A DNA stretch of 7,589 nt from Ekhidna sp. (GCA_028821635.1 JAPPDO010000209.1:1-7589), one strand, 5' to 3'. Positions 1-6,147 are shown, numbered from the stretch's first letter. Made by a program: numbers and translations. The notes: generated by a model from the letters alone, not told the origin.

Positions 1-51
1 TTTACTGAGTAATCCGCCACTGTTTAAAACAATTTAAGTTTTGTCGTGTAC

Positions 52-92
52 CATGCTATGTTTTACAATTAGTTACGAAAATTTGTAGCATG
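52..92. repeat. Inverted repeat CATGCTA / TAGCATG
   Basis: Perfect seven-base arms at 52-58 and 86-92 are separated by 27 bases that can add two G-T pairs next to the stem. It lies just left of the AGTGTCCGA repeats. It could be part of a mobile element end or a protein binding site; nothing in the sequence decides. Confidence 0.25.
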
Positions 93-106
93 AGAGCAGT
101 TTAATA

Positions 107-148
107 AGTGTCCGATTTTGATACAGTAGTGTCCGAAAATGAACACTT
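107..148 (+). repeat. Two direct repeats of AGTGTCCGA, 21 bp apart
   Basis: AGTGTCCGA occurs at 107-115 and 128-136, giving a 21-bp period; both copies continue with a T/A-rich tract, then TGA. The second copy also forms an inverted repeat AGTGT...ACACT (128-148). Multiple TGTCCG-type repeats near the tips are a feature of some insertion sequence ends (for example IS21-like elements), so this may be the scar of an element. A transcription factor binding pair is an alternative. No transposase is present in the window. Confidence 0.35.
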
Positions 149-161
149 AAAATCAACACAA

Positions 162-185
162 GCACATTGTTTTATTTGAATGTGC
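162..185 (-). terminator. Weak candidate terminator hairpin
   Basis: Perfect seven-base arms GCACATT (162-168) and AATGTGC (179-185) enclose a ten-base AT-rich loop. Read on the minus strand the stem is followed by TTGTGTTGATTTT, a broken T-run. It lies about 135 bases downstream of the DUF218 stop, where the operon transcript could end. The stem is short and overlaps the glycosyltransferase relic, so it may be chance. Confidence 0.25.
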
Positions 186-228
186 CTGCTGTATCATCCT
201 TAGAACCATCGTTTACCACAATGAGTTC
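172..228 (-). pseudogene. Relic of a family 2 glycosyltransferase
   Basis: On the minus strand this codes for ELIVVNDGSKDDTAGTFK and then TAA. ELIVVNDGSKDDT is the signature strand and DGS/DxT nucleotide-sugar binding loop at about residue 30-45 of GT-A fold family 2 glycosyltransferases (Glycos_transf_2). A TGA lies directly before the glutamate and a TAA 15 bases further upstream in the same frame. The expected N-terminal VVIPxYNE strand is not found in any minus-strand frame nearby, and no later GT2 motif follows. Only about 18 codons are left of an enzyme normally exceeding 200 residues. It runs in the same direction as the intact polysaccharide genes and so is probably the remnant of a deleted glycosyltransferase gene. 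Thirteen consecutive signature-like residues are hard to explain by chance, but the piece is very short. Confidence 0.5.
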
Positions 229-320
229 TCAAATGCGCTGGGCTTACTTATAGCGATAAGCTTTATCAGAATAGATGATGCTACGTGGGGTACGAAGAAC
301 AAACTTTTTCGAGGCATTGG

Positions 321-1190
321 CTAAATGTATCCAGTGACCGCGTAAAAAACGATTCCCAAATATTCGTGCAATGTCCGAATCACCATCTTGTGCCGAAATT
401 GTAGAAGAATAAACCAGTCACATTCGAAACCATTTAGATCCCAATAGGCTTGTTGACTCACACCTATAAACTTCGCAGGAGCCATCCACTGTTGATCTCC
501 AGTAACATTTGCAGGATAAACTATCGGAACACCTGCTTTAATAAAAGCCCTAGATTTCCGAAACATACGATGGGAGTCTGCGACCAGGATTACGCTATCC
601 CAGGAATTATCCCTACACAATTTGGCGAGTGAGGATGCTTCAATTAATGTGTTATTAGACTTACCCCTCGCCCATATAATGGCATCAAGCGGTATTGAAA
701 GGGTCTGGTGTAAATAAGAAGAATAGAGTTCCCTATTTGGGACGAATGTAACTATTTTTGAGGCTAAGCCCGCATGAAAAAGGTCGGCACCCAAATCAAA
801 ACTTAGAGGAAAACTTCCCTGTCCGCCGATATCGATAACATCCGCGGGTCTTAGCTTGGAATCAATACGGAAGGGATAATCGAGAATAAAACACACGTTG
901 GAGAATGATATTAGAAATATAAAGCAGGAGGGAAGAATCAATCCCGATGTCAGAACCAACCACCGCATTGATGCCAGGTAATTGTTGCGAGTCGCAACTG
1001 AAAGGATAGGTAGAATTAATACCAGGACGCAGAATACGAACCCGCTAAGCCATTCTTCGTACACTCTATTATTTGATCTAAAATCGAAGATAAATATCTC
1101 GCAGAAAACTATCTCGCCAGCCCAGGAAGCTCCCAAAGCATAACAAAAAAAGCAAAGAGTCATGAGCAATTTTCTGTAAACACAAATCAT
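321..1190 (-). CDS. Membrane-anchored DUF218 (YdcF/SanA-like) protein
   Basis: From ATG 1190 (TTG at 1196 is possible) this encodes 289 residues. Three hydrophobic segments at about 8-24, 48-66 and 76-103 suggest an N-terminal membrane anchor. A DUF218-like domain follows. It shows DVIDIGGQGSF (117-127), ARGKSNNTLIEASSLAKLC (174-192), and the core strand-loop SVILVADSHRMFRKSRAFI (199-217) in which H207 occupies the place of the usual HM motif. The C-terminus HEYLGIVFYAVTG (275-287) matches the usual end of the family and shows that the frame is intact. Family members such as SanA, ElyC and YdcF are linked to envelope integrity and lipid-carrier or peptidoglycan homeostasis; the reaction is not settled. 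Here it is probably last in the operon and may act on lipid-linked intermediates or on the envelope. No Shine-Dalgarno is visible before either start. The segment 232-262 is poorly conserved in appearance. The gap before it allows separate transcription. Confidence 0.75.
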   Translation of the reverse strand: MICVYRKLLMTLCFFCYALGASWAGEIVFCEIFIFDFRSNNRVYEEWLSGFVFCVLVLILPILSVATRNNYLASMRWLVLTSGLILPSCFIFLISFSNVCFILDYPFRIDSKLRPADVIDIGGQGSFPLSFDLGADLFHAGLASKIVTFVPNRELYSSYLHQTLSIPLDAIIWARGKSNNTLIEASSLAKLCRDNSWDSVILVADSHRMFRKSRAFIKAGVPIVYPANVTGDQQWMAPAKFIGVSQQAYWDLNGFECDWFILLQFRHKMVIRTLHEYLGIVFYAVTGYI

Positions 1191-1273
1191 TGTCAAATGT
1201 TATGGATAAATCCAGGCGCATCCGTCACGCTTATGCCACCAACTTGAATTCCCCGTCTTCAAATTTAATATCT
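1191..1273. other. Intergenic gap with a short dyad
   Basis: This is the largest gap inside the gene string. It contains a small dyad TGGAT-AA-ATCCA at 1203-1214, thirteen bases upstream of the next ATG. On the minus strand a GTGACG and a CATAAC 18 bases apart give a poor promoter match whose start point would fall almost on the ATG. I see no convincing terminator or Shine-Dalgarno. It may mark a transcript boundary. Confidence 0.25.
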
Positions 1274-2014
1274 TTAATTTATTTGTTTCTTCGCAATGCA
1301 AACGAAGTTTTCTGTCCAAATATCCTGGTTTTTACCGGAACTGATCTTTCGCATCAGATTCAACCCTATCTTTAATAAATTCCAAAGTATGTATCTAATT
1401 TTCCTTTTTATCCCTTTAGTTGGAAATATAGACTCTTTAATACTCACAATTTCAAATCCTATAAACCTCAAAATTTGTCTCAAAGACTGTGGCGTTAATA
1501 TGGTCATGTGAGTCAGGTCTCCATAGATTATTTGACCCGCAAAAATCCCTTGCCCGTTAGGGGTTCTCAAAATTAAATGACCGCCTTTATTCAGAATTTT
1601 TTTTATACCATAAAGAAGTTGAATTAATTCCTGACGTGTAAAGTGTTCAACAAAATCAATAGCGAGAACCAGATCATACGTCTGATGGGATGCCTGGAGA
1701 AAATCAAATACATCCGAGTGATATACTGGTAATCCGTATCGCTCTGCTGCCATAACCTGCTCTTCTGAGGTATCAACACCCTCTACACTTGAAAATCCTT
1801 GCTTATTCAAAAAATCAAGCATCTGGCCTCGACCGCAGCCTAATTCTAAAATACGGCTTTGTTCAGATAACCTTTCCAGGAAAGGTTGAAGATTTTTCTC
1901 ACACCAGTTATGGAGGATGGCTTGTTTACGCTTCCAGGTTCCATCATCTTTAAAAGTTGACAGATATTGGTCGTATAAAGCCTGTCTAAACTGTGTCATA
2001 ATGTAATCAGCCAT
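1274..2014 (-). CDS. Class I SAM-dependent methyltransferase
   Basis: A 246-residue Rossmann-fold methyltransferase (Methyltransf_11/23 type). Motif I is ILELGCGRGQ (55-64), the acidic residue after the second strand is D81 in GVDTSEEQ, motif II/III regions are VYHSDVFDF (97-105) and YDLVLAIDFVEHF (113-125), and GGHLILRTPN (144-153) is the fourth-fifth strand area. GDLTHMTILTPQSLRQILRFIGF (165-187 region) is typical of small-molecule or sugar O-methyltransferases in polysaccharide clusters. It probably methylates a sugar hydroxyl, carboxyl or terminal phosphate of the glycan, but the acceptor is unknown. Its ATG directly abuts the TAG of the DUF354 gene (TAGATG) and no Shine-Dalgarno is visible, so translation probably depends on re-initiation after the upstream gene. 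ATG at 1999 is an alternative start that also lacks a good site. The C-terminal 60 residues are basic and hydrophobic (RKIRYILWNLLKIGLNLMRK) and could touch the membrane. Confidence 0.92.
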   Translation of the reverse strand: MADYIMTQFRQALYDQYLSTFKDDGTWKRKQAILHNWCEKNLQPFLERLSEQSRILELGCGRGQMLDFLNKQGFSSVEGVDTSEEQVMAAERYGLPVYHSDVFDFLQASHQTYDLVLAIDFVEHFTRQELIQLLYGIKKILNKGGHLILRTPNGQGIFAGQIIYGDLTHMTILTPQSLRQILRFIGFEIVSIKESIFPTKGIKRKIRYILWNLLKIGLNLMRKISSGKNQDIWTENFVCIAKKQIN

Positions 2015-3016
2015 CTAAAATTTATATTTTGTTAGTTCTTTTATAATTACATCCGTCGTATCGTCCCAATCTACATTCTGTTGTGAAAAGTCCTTTTCTT
2101 TCGGAAGTATTCTTTCCAAAGTCGGTATAATCTGGGTCGCGTCTGGGCAATTCAACCGGCCAAGATTAATCAACTCACTATTGATTTTCATGTCTCGGCC
2201 ACCAATATATATAGCTGGCGTTCCAAGCAAAGCCGCCTCTCTTGCAACAGTATCTCCAGATGAGATCACACATTTGGCATAATATAATAATGTATGCATT
2301 TCACTTGTAGATTTCGGTAAGACATAGATGTTATCAAATTCTCGAAATTCCAAAATTTGGGTGGCCCCTTCTTCAACGGAAGCGATTACAGAAAATTTAT
2401 TCCGATATAAATAATCCAATATTCCCTTCATATTTTGACTTGAATCATCAGACCAGTAATCCAAACTAATATGTGCAATTTGTCTGATAAAAACGTACTT
2501 CTTTTTTTGAACGCCATACTTTTCTAAAATTTCTTGTGTAGGCTCAAAACGATTGAGATACGCAAGTTCTTTATACCCATTGAAAGTGCCAATATTCTTT
2601 CCCTCAATTCCTAAAAGTTCCGGAATAACAAATTTTGAAGAGAATCTTCGACACAAAAAAAATAGAAGTTTGTATTCGGCATTATCGTAAAAAACCACCG
2701 ACCTCTTTCTCATAATCCACGAAGCGATTGAAACGTAAAATCCTCCATGGCTTGTTGCGACATCATAAGGATTCTTCCATCCCTCCCAAATCAGATAGGC
2801 TATGCGGTGAAATAAGCCGAACAGTTTGCCAATGCGCGATCCATAATGCCTCCCAACAACCTTGATGGGAACATTGAGCTCTTTCTTAGCAAAATCAACC
2901 AAATCCCCTCTAGGTCTAATCAGGACCGTTACGTCATGTTCAGCCTTCAGATTCTGAATAGTTTTCTTGTAGAAATTCAGATGGGCTGGATGTAAAATAT
3001 CAAATAGAATACGCAT
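2015..3016 (-). CDS. DUF354-family GT-B-fold protein, putative glycosyltransferase
   Basis: This 333-residue protein resembles the DUF354 family (PF04007), which has a fold related to UDP-GlcNAc 2-epimerases and GT-B glycosyltransferases. Its biochemical role is mostly undefined. Visible family marks, numbered from the ATG at 3016, are LFDILHPAHLNFYK (about 4-17), the strongly diagnostic FNGYKELAYL (145-154) followed by a phenylalanine and a proline, FIRQIAHISLDYW (176-188), and the C-terminal nucleotide-binding-like loop SSGDTVAREAALLGTPAIYI (252-271). It has no signal peptide and is predicted to be cytoplasmic or membrane-peripheral. Its position directly after the initiating sugar transferase suggests it may add an early sugar or process a nucleotide sugar. 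It lies 38 bases after the sugar transferase stop, and its TAG is immediately followed by the ATG of the methyltransferase gene. Specific activity is not known. Confidence 0.82.
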   Translation of the reverse strand: MRILFDILHPAHLNFYKKTIQNLKAEHDVTVLIRPRGDLVDFAKKELNVPIKVVGRHYGSRIGKLFGLFHRIAYLIWEGWKNPYDVATSHGGFYVSIASWIMRKRSVVFYDNAEYKLLFFLCRRFSSKFVIPELLGIEGKNIGTFNGYKELAYLNRFEPTQEILEKYGVQKKKYVFIRQIAHISLDYWSDDSSQNMKGILDYLYRNKFSVIASVEEGATQILEFREFDNIYVLPKSTSEMHTLLYYAKCVISSGDTVAREAALLGTPAIYIGGRDMKINSELINLGRLNCPDATQIIPTLERILPKEKDFSQQNVDWDDTTDVIIKELTKYKF

Positions 3017-3019
3017 ATT

Positions 3020-3024
3020 CACCT
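3020..3024 (-). promoter_or_regulatory. Ribosome binding site selecting the ATG at 3016
   Basis: On the minus strand this reads AGGTG and is three bases from the ATG at 3016. An upstream in-frame GTG (3022) lies inside the motif itself and so has no usable site. The ATG is therefore the likely start. Confidence 0.55.
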
Positions 3025-3029
3025 GCCGT

Positions 3030-3054
3030 ATAGATTGTTAGCTAAAAAATCTAT
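3030..3054 (-). repeat. Inverted repeat between sugar transferase and DUF354 genes
   Basis: Seven-base perfect arms ATAGATT and AATCTAT enclose an 11-base loop that contains TTAGCTAA. The hairpin lies directly after the TAG stop of the sugar transferase gene and just before the AGGTG ribosome binding site of the next gene. It is AT-rich and has no following T-run, so it is unlikely to be a terminator. It might stabilise an RNA end or tune translation, or be chance. Confidence 0.35.
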
Positions 3055-3786
3055 CTATTGATCTTGCAGTCCATAACCACGCGCAGTTTCTTTGACTTCT
3101 TCAGACTTTTTGTAAAGAACCTCTAGTGTGTTGTCATGCTGTAAATTGTCAGCTTGAATATTAGGGATATCCACATTGACACGCCTGAGCCATCTTGCAA
3201 TTGTCCAGTTGTAAATCTCTCGTGATAGACTGTACATCAAATATATGACCGTCGATACAATGATCTGAACATCGAGTTTCACAGATTTATTATTGATGTA
3301 GTAACAGTCAAAAGCCAGGCCGAGACTGCGATCTGTATTTTCAGGATCAATAATTTGAGAGATTCCAGTAAGGCCAGGTAAAGTTTGGTATCGGCATTCA
3401 AAGTTTGGGATGTTTTGCATATAAAAATTGTGTAGTGGTTCTCTTATCGGCCTCGGCCCTACAAAATCCATATCCCCCTTGATGATATTCCAAAGTTGCG
3501 GTATTTCATCAATTTTTGACATTCTGAGTAGGCGTCCACTTTTTGTCGTATATTTTTCATTATCTACAAAGAGATCATTTTGATCTGTTTTTTTTCGATC
3601 AATCATTGTTTTAAGTTTATAGATGGTAAAGGTTCTTAAATTTTTCCCTACCCGGACTTGCTTGAACAAGCATCTATCCCGTGTCTCTATCCAGATCAAT
3701 ACGACGCCCAGGATGACGAGAGGTAATAGTAATAGGAGAAGACTCAGGGCACACAGTGCTTTTAACATTTTATTTATACGGCTCAT
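3055..3786 (-). CDS. Initiating sugar transferase (monotopic phosphoglycosyl transferase)
   Basis: This protein belongs to the bacterial sugar transferase family (PF02397), whose members transfer a sugar-1-phosphate from a UDP-sugar to undecaprenyl phosphate, the committed first step of lipid-linked glycan assembly. From the ATG at 3786 it has 243 residues. A hydrophobic segment at about 7-33 with an internal proline (LLLLLLPLVILG) matches the re-entrant membrane helix of small monotopic enzymes. It is followed by FKQVRVGKNLRTFTIYKLKTM (41-61 region), SGRLLRMSKIDEIPQLWN (83-100 region) with the catalytic Asp-Glu pair at D93-E94, and GDMDFVGPRPIREP. PGLTGISQI and DCYYINNKSVKLD complete the family signature. 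The polytopic N-terminal half of WbaP/WcaJ-type enzymes is absent, so this is the short PglC-like form. After the conserved domain there is an unusual polar tail of about 50 residues (from REIYNWTIARWLRRV onward). Upstream alternatives are ATG 3792 and TTG 3828. The sugar is unknown. Confidence 0.93.
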   Translation of the reverse strand: MSRINKMLKALCALSLLLLLLPLVILGVVLIWIETRDRCLFKQVRVGKNLRTFTIYKLKTMIDRKKTDQNDLFVDNEKYTTKSGRLLRMSKIDEIPQLWNIIKGDMDFVGPRPIREPLHNFYMQNIPNFECRYQTLPGLTGISQIIDPENTDRSLGLAFDCYYINNKSVKLDVQIIVSTVIYLMYSLSREIYNWTIARWLRRVNVDIPNIQADNLQHDNTLEVLYKKSEEVKETARGYGLQDQ

Positions 3787-5053
3787 ATTCATAGACCTGA
3801 TTGACGAGCGTATCAAGGATATGAGCAAGTTGTTTTGCTAACTGTTTTCGCTCAAACGCCCAGAGTCGCCTATTGTCCTGAATCCCACAATCCGAAACCT
3901 CGCGATTTCGCAATAGATTTGACATGTGACATGCCATAAGCCCAGGGTCGCGGCTTGCTAAACATAAACCGGGGTTTACTCTTTCTATAATCTGTACAGC
4001 ATCTGAATCATGGTCTGCTATTGCCAGTATTGGTCTACTGGCTCTTAAGTACTCGAAAATTTTGCTGGGGATCCACTGTTTATCTGGAACAGAAAAAATC
4101 AACGCATCTGCCCCTAATATGTACTGCAAACATTCTCTATGTGGTATTTGTGGGATGATATGCACACAATATTTCAACTCGTATTTCTTTATCGTGTCTC
4201 GAACAAATGCGTCTTGTCTTCCCAAGAGGACCAGTTGAATTTTTTGCCGCAGTTTTGGACGTGTTCGCAGCAGCACATCCAATGCTTCGAACATTGGTAG
4301 GGGAGACAATTCTTTAAACAGTGATCCGGCATATAAAAAAGTGAATTTTGGGAAAACATGGGGCTTTAGATCTCTGAAGTCTTCTTCATCAAAGCCATTA
4401 GTCAAAACTTGCGATTTCCTCTCTATAGCAGGATTAAAACTTCGGACAATTCCAGGCCAGGCAGCAAGAATGCGATCTGAATCGCGAAGCACAATTCTTT
4501 CTAAGTACTTCTCGAACTGTTCGAGAGGCTGGATGCGTTTTGGACGGTGTTGTTTCTCGATCCAGGGATCCCTGAAATCAGCTATCCAGGGACACTTATA
4601 TTTTAGATGGAGCGTTCTTCCAATCAGATGTGATGTTTCACGAGGAGATGTAGAATAGATTGCGTCTATATTCTCCACCTGGAAAATCTCTTTCGCCTTA
4701 CGTACACCCGTAAAATACCAGGCGACATATTGGTCAGGTACAAATAAGGATCGGATTAAAGTAGCCAGAGAATTTTTAGACAAAGAAAAAGATCCTTGTT
4801 TTGCCCGTCCGCCTATTAGTCTGTAAACGTCATACAGGGAAGGAGCATTTACCCGATAAATACTCAAATTTTTCGGAATGCCATCTAATAGTTTTTCATC
4901 CACAGCGTCTAAATGATCTTCTTCTCGTTTGCAAGTCAGAACAACGGGTCGCCATCCAAAATTCTGAATATACTTCACGAATTTGGTAACCCGCAGAACT
5001 CCAACACCATTAAAAGGAGGAAATTTTTGTGTGATCATCAAAACTGTTTTCAA
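3770..5053 (-). CDS. GT4-like glycosyltransferase with TTG start
   Basis: This is a 427-residue GT-B glycosyltransferase of the type often seen in exopolysaccharide and O-antigen clusters, probably adding a sugar to the lipid-linked intermediate on the inner face of the membrane. The N-terminus MKTVLMITQKFPPFNGVGVL (1-20) with the following FVKYIQNFGWRPVVLT is the first Rossmann strand and glycine loop. AIYSTSPRETSHLIG (131-145) and PWIADFRDPW (155-164) are characteristic of this subgroup. The C-terminal domain begins about 237 with FTFLYAGSLFKE, followed by VLLGRQ (275-280), and carries PSKIFEYLRASRPILAI (329-345) where classical GT4 enzymes have E-x7-E. The TTG start is chosen because of the strong upstream AGAGGTG and because it restores the complete first beta-strand. 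It begins 11 bases after the propeller gene and overlaps the start of the sugar transferase gene by 17 bases. Sugar specificity is not predictable. Confidence 0.9.
   Translation of the reverse strand: MKTVLMITQKFPPFNGVGVLRVTKFVKYIQNFGWRPVVLTCKREEDHLDAVDEKLLDGIPKNLSIYRVNAPSLYDVYRLIGGRAKQGSFSLSKNSLATLIRSLFVPDQYVAWYFTGVRKAKEIFQVENIDAIYSTSPRETSHLIGRTLHLKYKCPWIADFRDPWIEKQHRPKRIQPLEQFEKYLERIVLRDSDRILAAWPGIVRSFNPAIERKSQVLTNGFDEEDFRDLKPHVFPKFTFLYAGSLFKELSPLPMFEALDVLLRTRPKLRQKIQLVLLGRQDAFVRDTIKKYELKYCVHIIPQIPHRECLQYILGADALIFSVPDKQWIPSKIFEYLRASRPILAIADHDSDAVQIIERVNPGLCLASRDPGLMACHMSNLLRNREVSDCGIQDNRRLWAFERKQLAKQLAHILDTLVNQVYEYEPYK
3795..3799 (-). promoter_or_regulatory. Ribosome binding site favouring the ATG at 3786
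   Basis: On the minus strand this reads CAGGT; the AGGT lies eight bases before the ATG at 3786. The neighbouring ATG at 3792 would be too close (two bases), and a TTG at 3828 would need a 59-base overlap with the upstream gene and has no visible site of its own. Confidence 0.4.
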
Positions 5054-5058
5054 AACTA

Positions 5059-5065
5059 CACCTCT
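5059..5065 (-). promoter_or_regulatory. Strong ribosome binding site that selects a TTG start
   Basis: Read on the minus strand this is AGAGGTG, five bases before the TTG at 5053 and overlapping the TAA stop of the upstream gene. The first in-frame ATG (5038) would be 20 bases away, too far for this site. The motif therefore decides in favour of TTG as the start of the following glycosyltransferase. Confidence 0.7.
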
Positions 5066-6147
5066 TAAGTGAATTGATATTGGCCATTTGTTTGAGATAT
5101 ATTTTGTAATTTCTTAATGTCATAAATTTCTGACACAGCGGGGACAGGCAAGAACTCCCAGTTATATCCATTGTCTGTTAATCCTAAAGGTCGGTTCGCA
5201 TACCATAGTCCTGCCTCTCCCCATTTCTTTTTTGCAGTAGAATGATTTTTTGTTGTACTCGCACCTGCAACGATTTTCTTATCATCCACATACAATCCGC
5301 GTATATATCCGCCGGGAAGTTGTGCAAATCTCTCAACAACTTTTCCACTGGATGATATCCGACATATTCTGTGATCAGCGGATTCACAGACATAAAACCA
5401 ATTGTCAAAAAATTGAATGCTGTGAGGGCGAATTATGCTTTTATACATGATTTCATACCGAACAGACTCTCGTTTTTGAGATACTTGACCGTTGTGATTG
5501 ATTTGTGCCTGTATGTCCTCCCATTTAATTAAAATCAGGCCGCCATCAAGCATTTGGCTCCATCTTTTTTTTGAATTTATATCTCTACCTTTTAATGAAA
5601 ACATGGTCATATACAAACCATTGGATGCAGGATAGATCGAGTTTACGTGTCGCAGATCGTCATCGTGGGTGTCGATATAGATGAATCCCGCAGGTTGTAA
5701 TATTCTTTCTTGCTCGACTTGAAACATAGCGACACAGTTATACCGAGACATGACAACATAGAGAACATTTTGGTAAATATTCACATCGTGCAAATCAAGT
5801 GACATTCTACGCAGAGGAAGCCTCGGCAAAAGACGCTCAAATCCACGAGTTAATTTTCTCACTAATGCCGAAGAGGAATCAGGTCCAATGACCAGATTTC
5901 GAAAAAAAATGTTGCGCCTGACTTTAGCCTGCAGACCCTCGGCGACAATTCGGTATTTGTGATTAATTTTGAAATTCCTATCCAATCGTATCAAATCGCT
6001 ATTGCTGGCAACCCAAGCACCATTTTTACAAAGTCCAATTCCCCGCGAATCGCCTGAAGAAATAGGCCATGTTTTTTTTTGATCCAAATCGACCAAAAAG
6101 ATGCTCCCATCCGATCCACAGGAAGAAACTAAGTACAGTGATTTCAT
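5065..6147 (-). CDS. Predicted beta-propeller protein, DUF4915/TIGR03032-like
   Basis: This 360-residue protein has the look of a six-bladed beta-propeller: repeated short beta-strand stretches separated by turns, with histidine-bearing repeats in comparable places. Visible repeats are LHDVNI (119-124), RHVNSIY (166-172), RPHSIQFF (240-247), YIRGLYV (281-287) followed by VAGAS, and a closing VSEIYDI (338-344). The PHS...YxRGL...VxGxS pattern resembles the DUF4915/TIGR03032 proteins; this assignment is from memory of the motif pattern and is not a database hit. There is no clear signal peptide, so it is probably cytoplasmic or peripheral. The ATG overlaps the upstream glycosyltransferase stop as ATGA with AGAAGAG about ten bases upstream, so translation is coupled. 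The next gene starts only 11 bases after its stop. Function is unknown. Candidates are glycan binding, lyase- or lactonase-like chemistry at the propeller centre, or a scaffold for the flanking glycosyltransferases. The central region 75-115 is rich in arginine and may contact membrane or nucleic acid, which is speculation. Confidence 0.75.
   Translation of the reverse strand: MKSLYLVSSCGSDGSIFLVDLDQKKTWPISSGDSRGIGLCKNGAWVASNSDLIRLDRNFKINHKYRIVAEGLQAKVRRNIFFRNLVIGPDSSSALVRKLTRGFERLLPRLPLRRMSLDLHDVNIYQNVLYVVMSRYNCVAMFQVEQERILQPAGFIYIDTHDDDLRHVNSIYPASNGLYMTMFSLKGRDINSKKRWSQMLDGGLILIKWEDIQAQINHNGQVSQKRESVRYEIMYKSIIRPHSIQFFDNWFYVCESADHRICRISSSGKVVERFAQLPGGYIRGLYVDDKKIVAGASTTKNHSTAKKKWGEAGLWYANRPLGLTDNGYNWEFLPVPAVSEIYDIKKLQNISQTNGQYQFT

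Larger units (their letters stand above)
1..320. other. Gene-free, degraded end region
   Basis: No intact gene is supported here on either strand. The stretch is AT-rich and carries a short glycosyltransferase relic, two direct repeats and two inverted repeats, described separately. A frame on the minus strand that overlaps the end of the DUF218 gene runs open for 58 codons to TAA at 244-246, but has no ATG, GTG or TTG start and is not called a gene. A 34-codon minus-strand frame from the ATG at 317 to TAA at 213 is also unsupported. Confidence 0.6.

Noticed and set aside
1..320. CRISPR array, tRNA or att site in the gene-free end
   Set aside because: There are only two short direct repeats with no regular spacers, no cloverleaf-like sequence and no integrase gene.
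247..417. Open minus-strand frame overlapping the 3' end of the DUF218 gene, ending at TAA 244-246, in the same frame as the GT2 relic
   Set aside because: It has no standard start codon except a CTG at its upstream limit, shows no recognisable motif, and overlaps a DUF218 frame whose C-terminus matches its family. It is probably coincidence.
1197..1273. Possible sigma70-type promoter (GTGACG, 18 bases, CATAAC) before the DUF218 gene
   Set aside because: Both hexamers match the consensus poorly, and the predicted start would fall at the ATG. Not strong enough to annotate as a promoter.
4510..4526. Seventeen-base palindrome TCTCGAAC-T-GTTCGAGA
   Set aside because: It lies inside the coding sequence of the second glycosyltransferase and encodes an ordinary stretch (LEQFEK). 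There is no sign of a regulatory site, and a palindrome of this size can occur by chance.
4560..4592. Twelve-base palindrome CAGGGATCCCTG and repeated ATCCAGGGA
   Set aside because: The repeat is explained by the protein motif PWIADFRDPWI, in which PWI is encoded twice with similar codons.
4341..4658. Plus-strand open frame of 105 codons
   Set aside because: It lies opposite the well-supported glycosyltransferase gene, has no family motifs and no ribosome binding site of note. It is a shadow frame.
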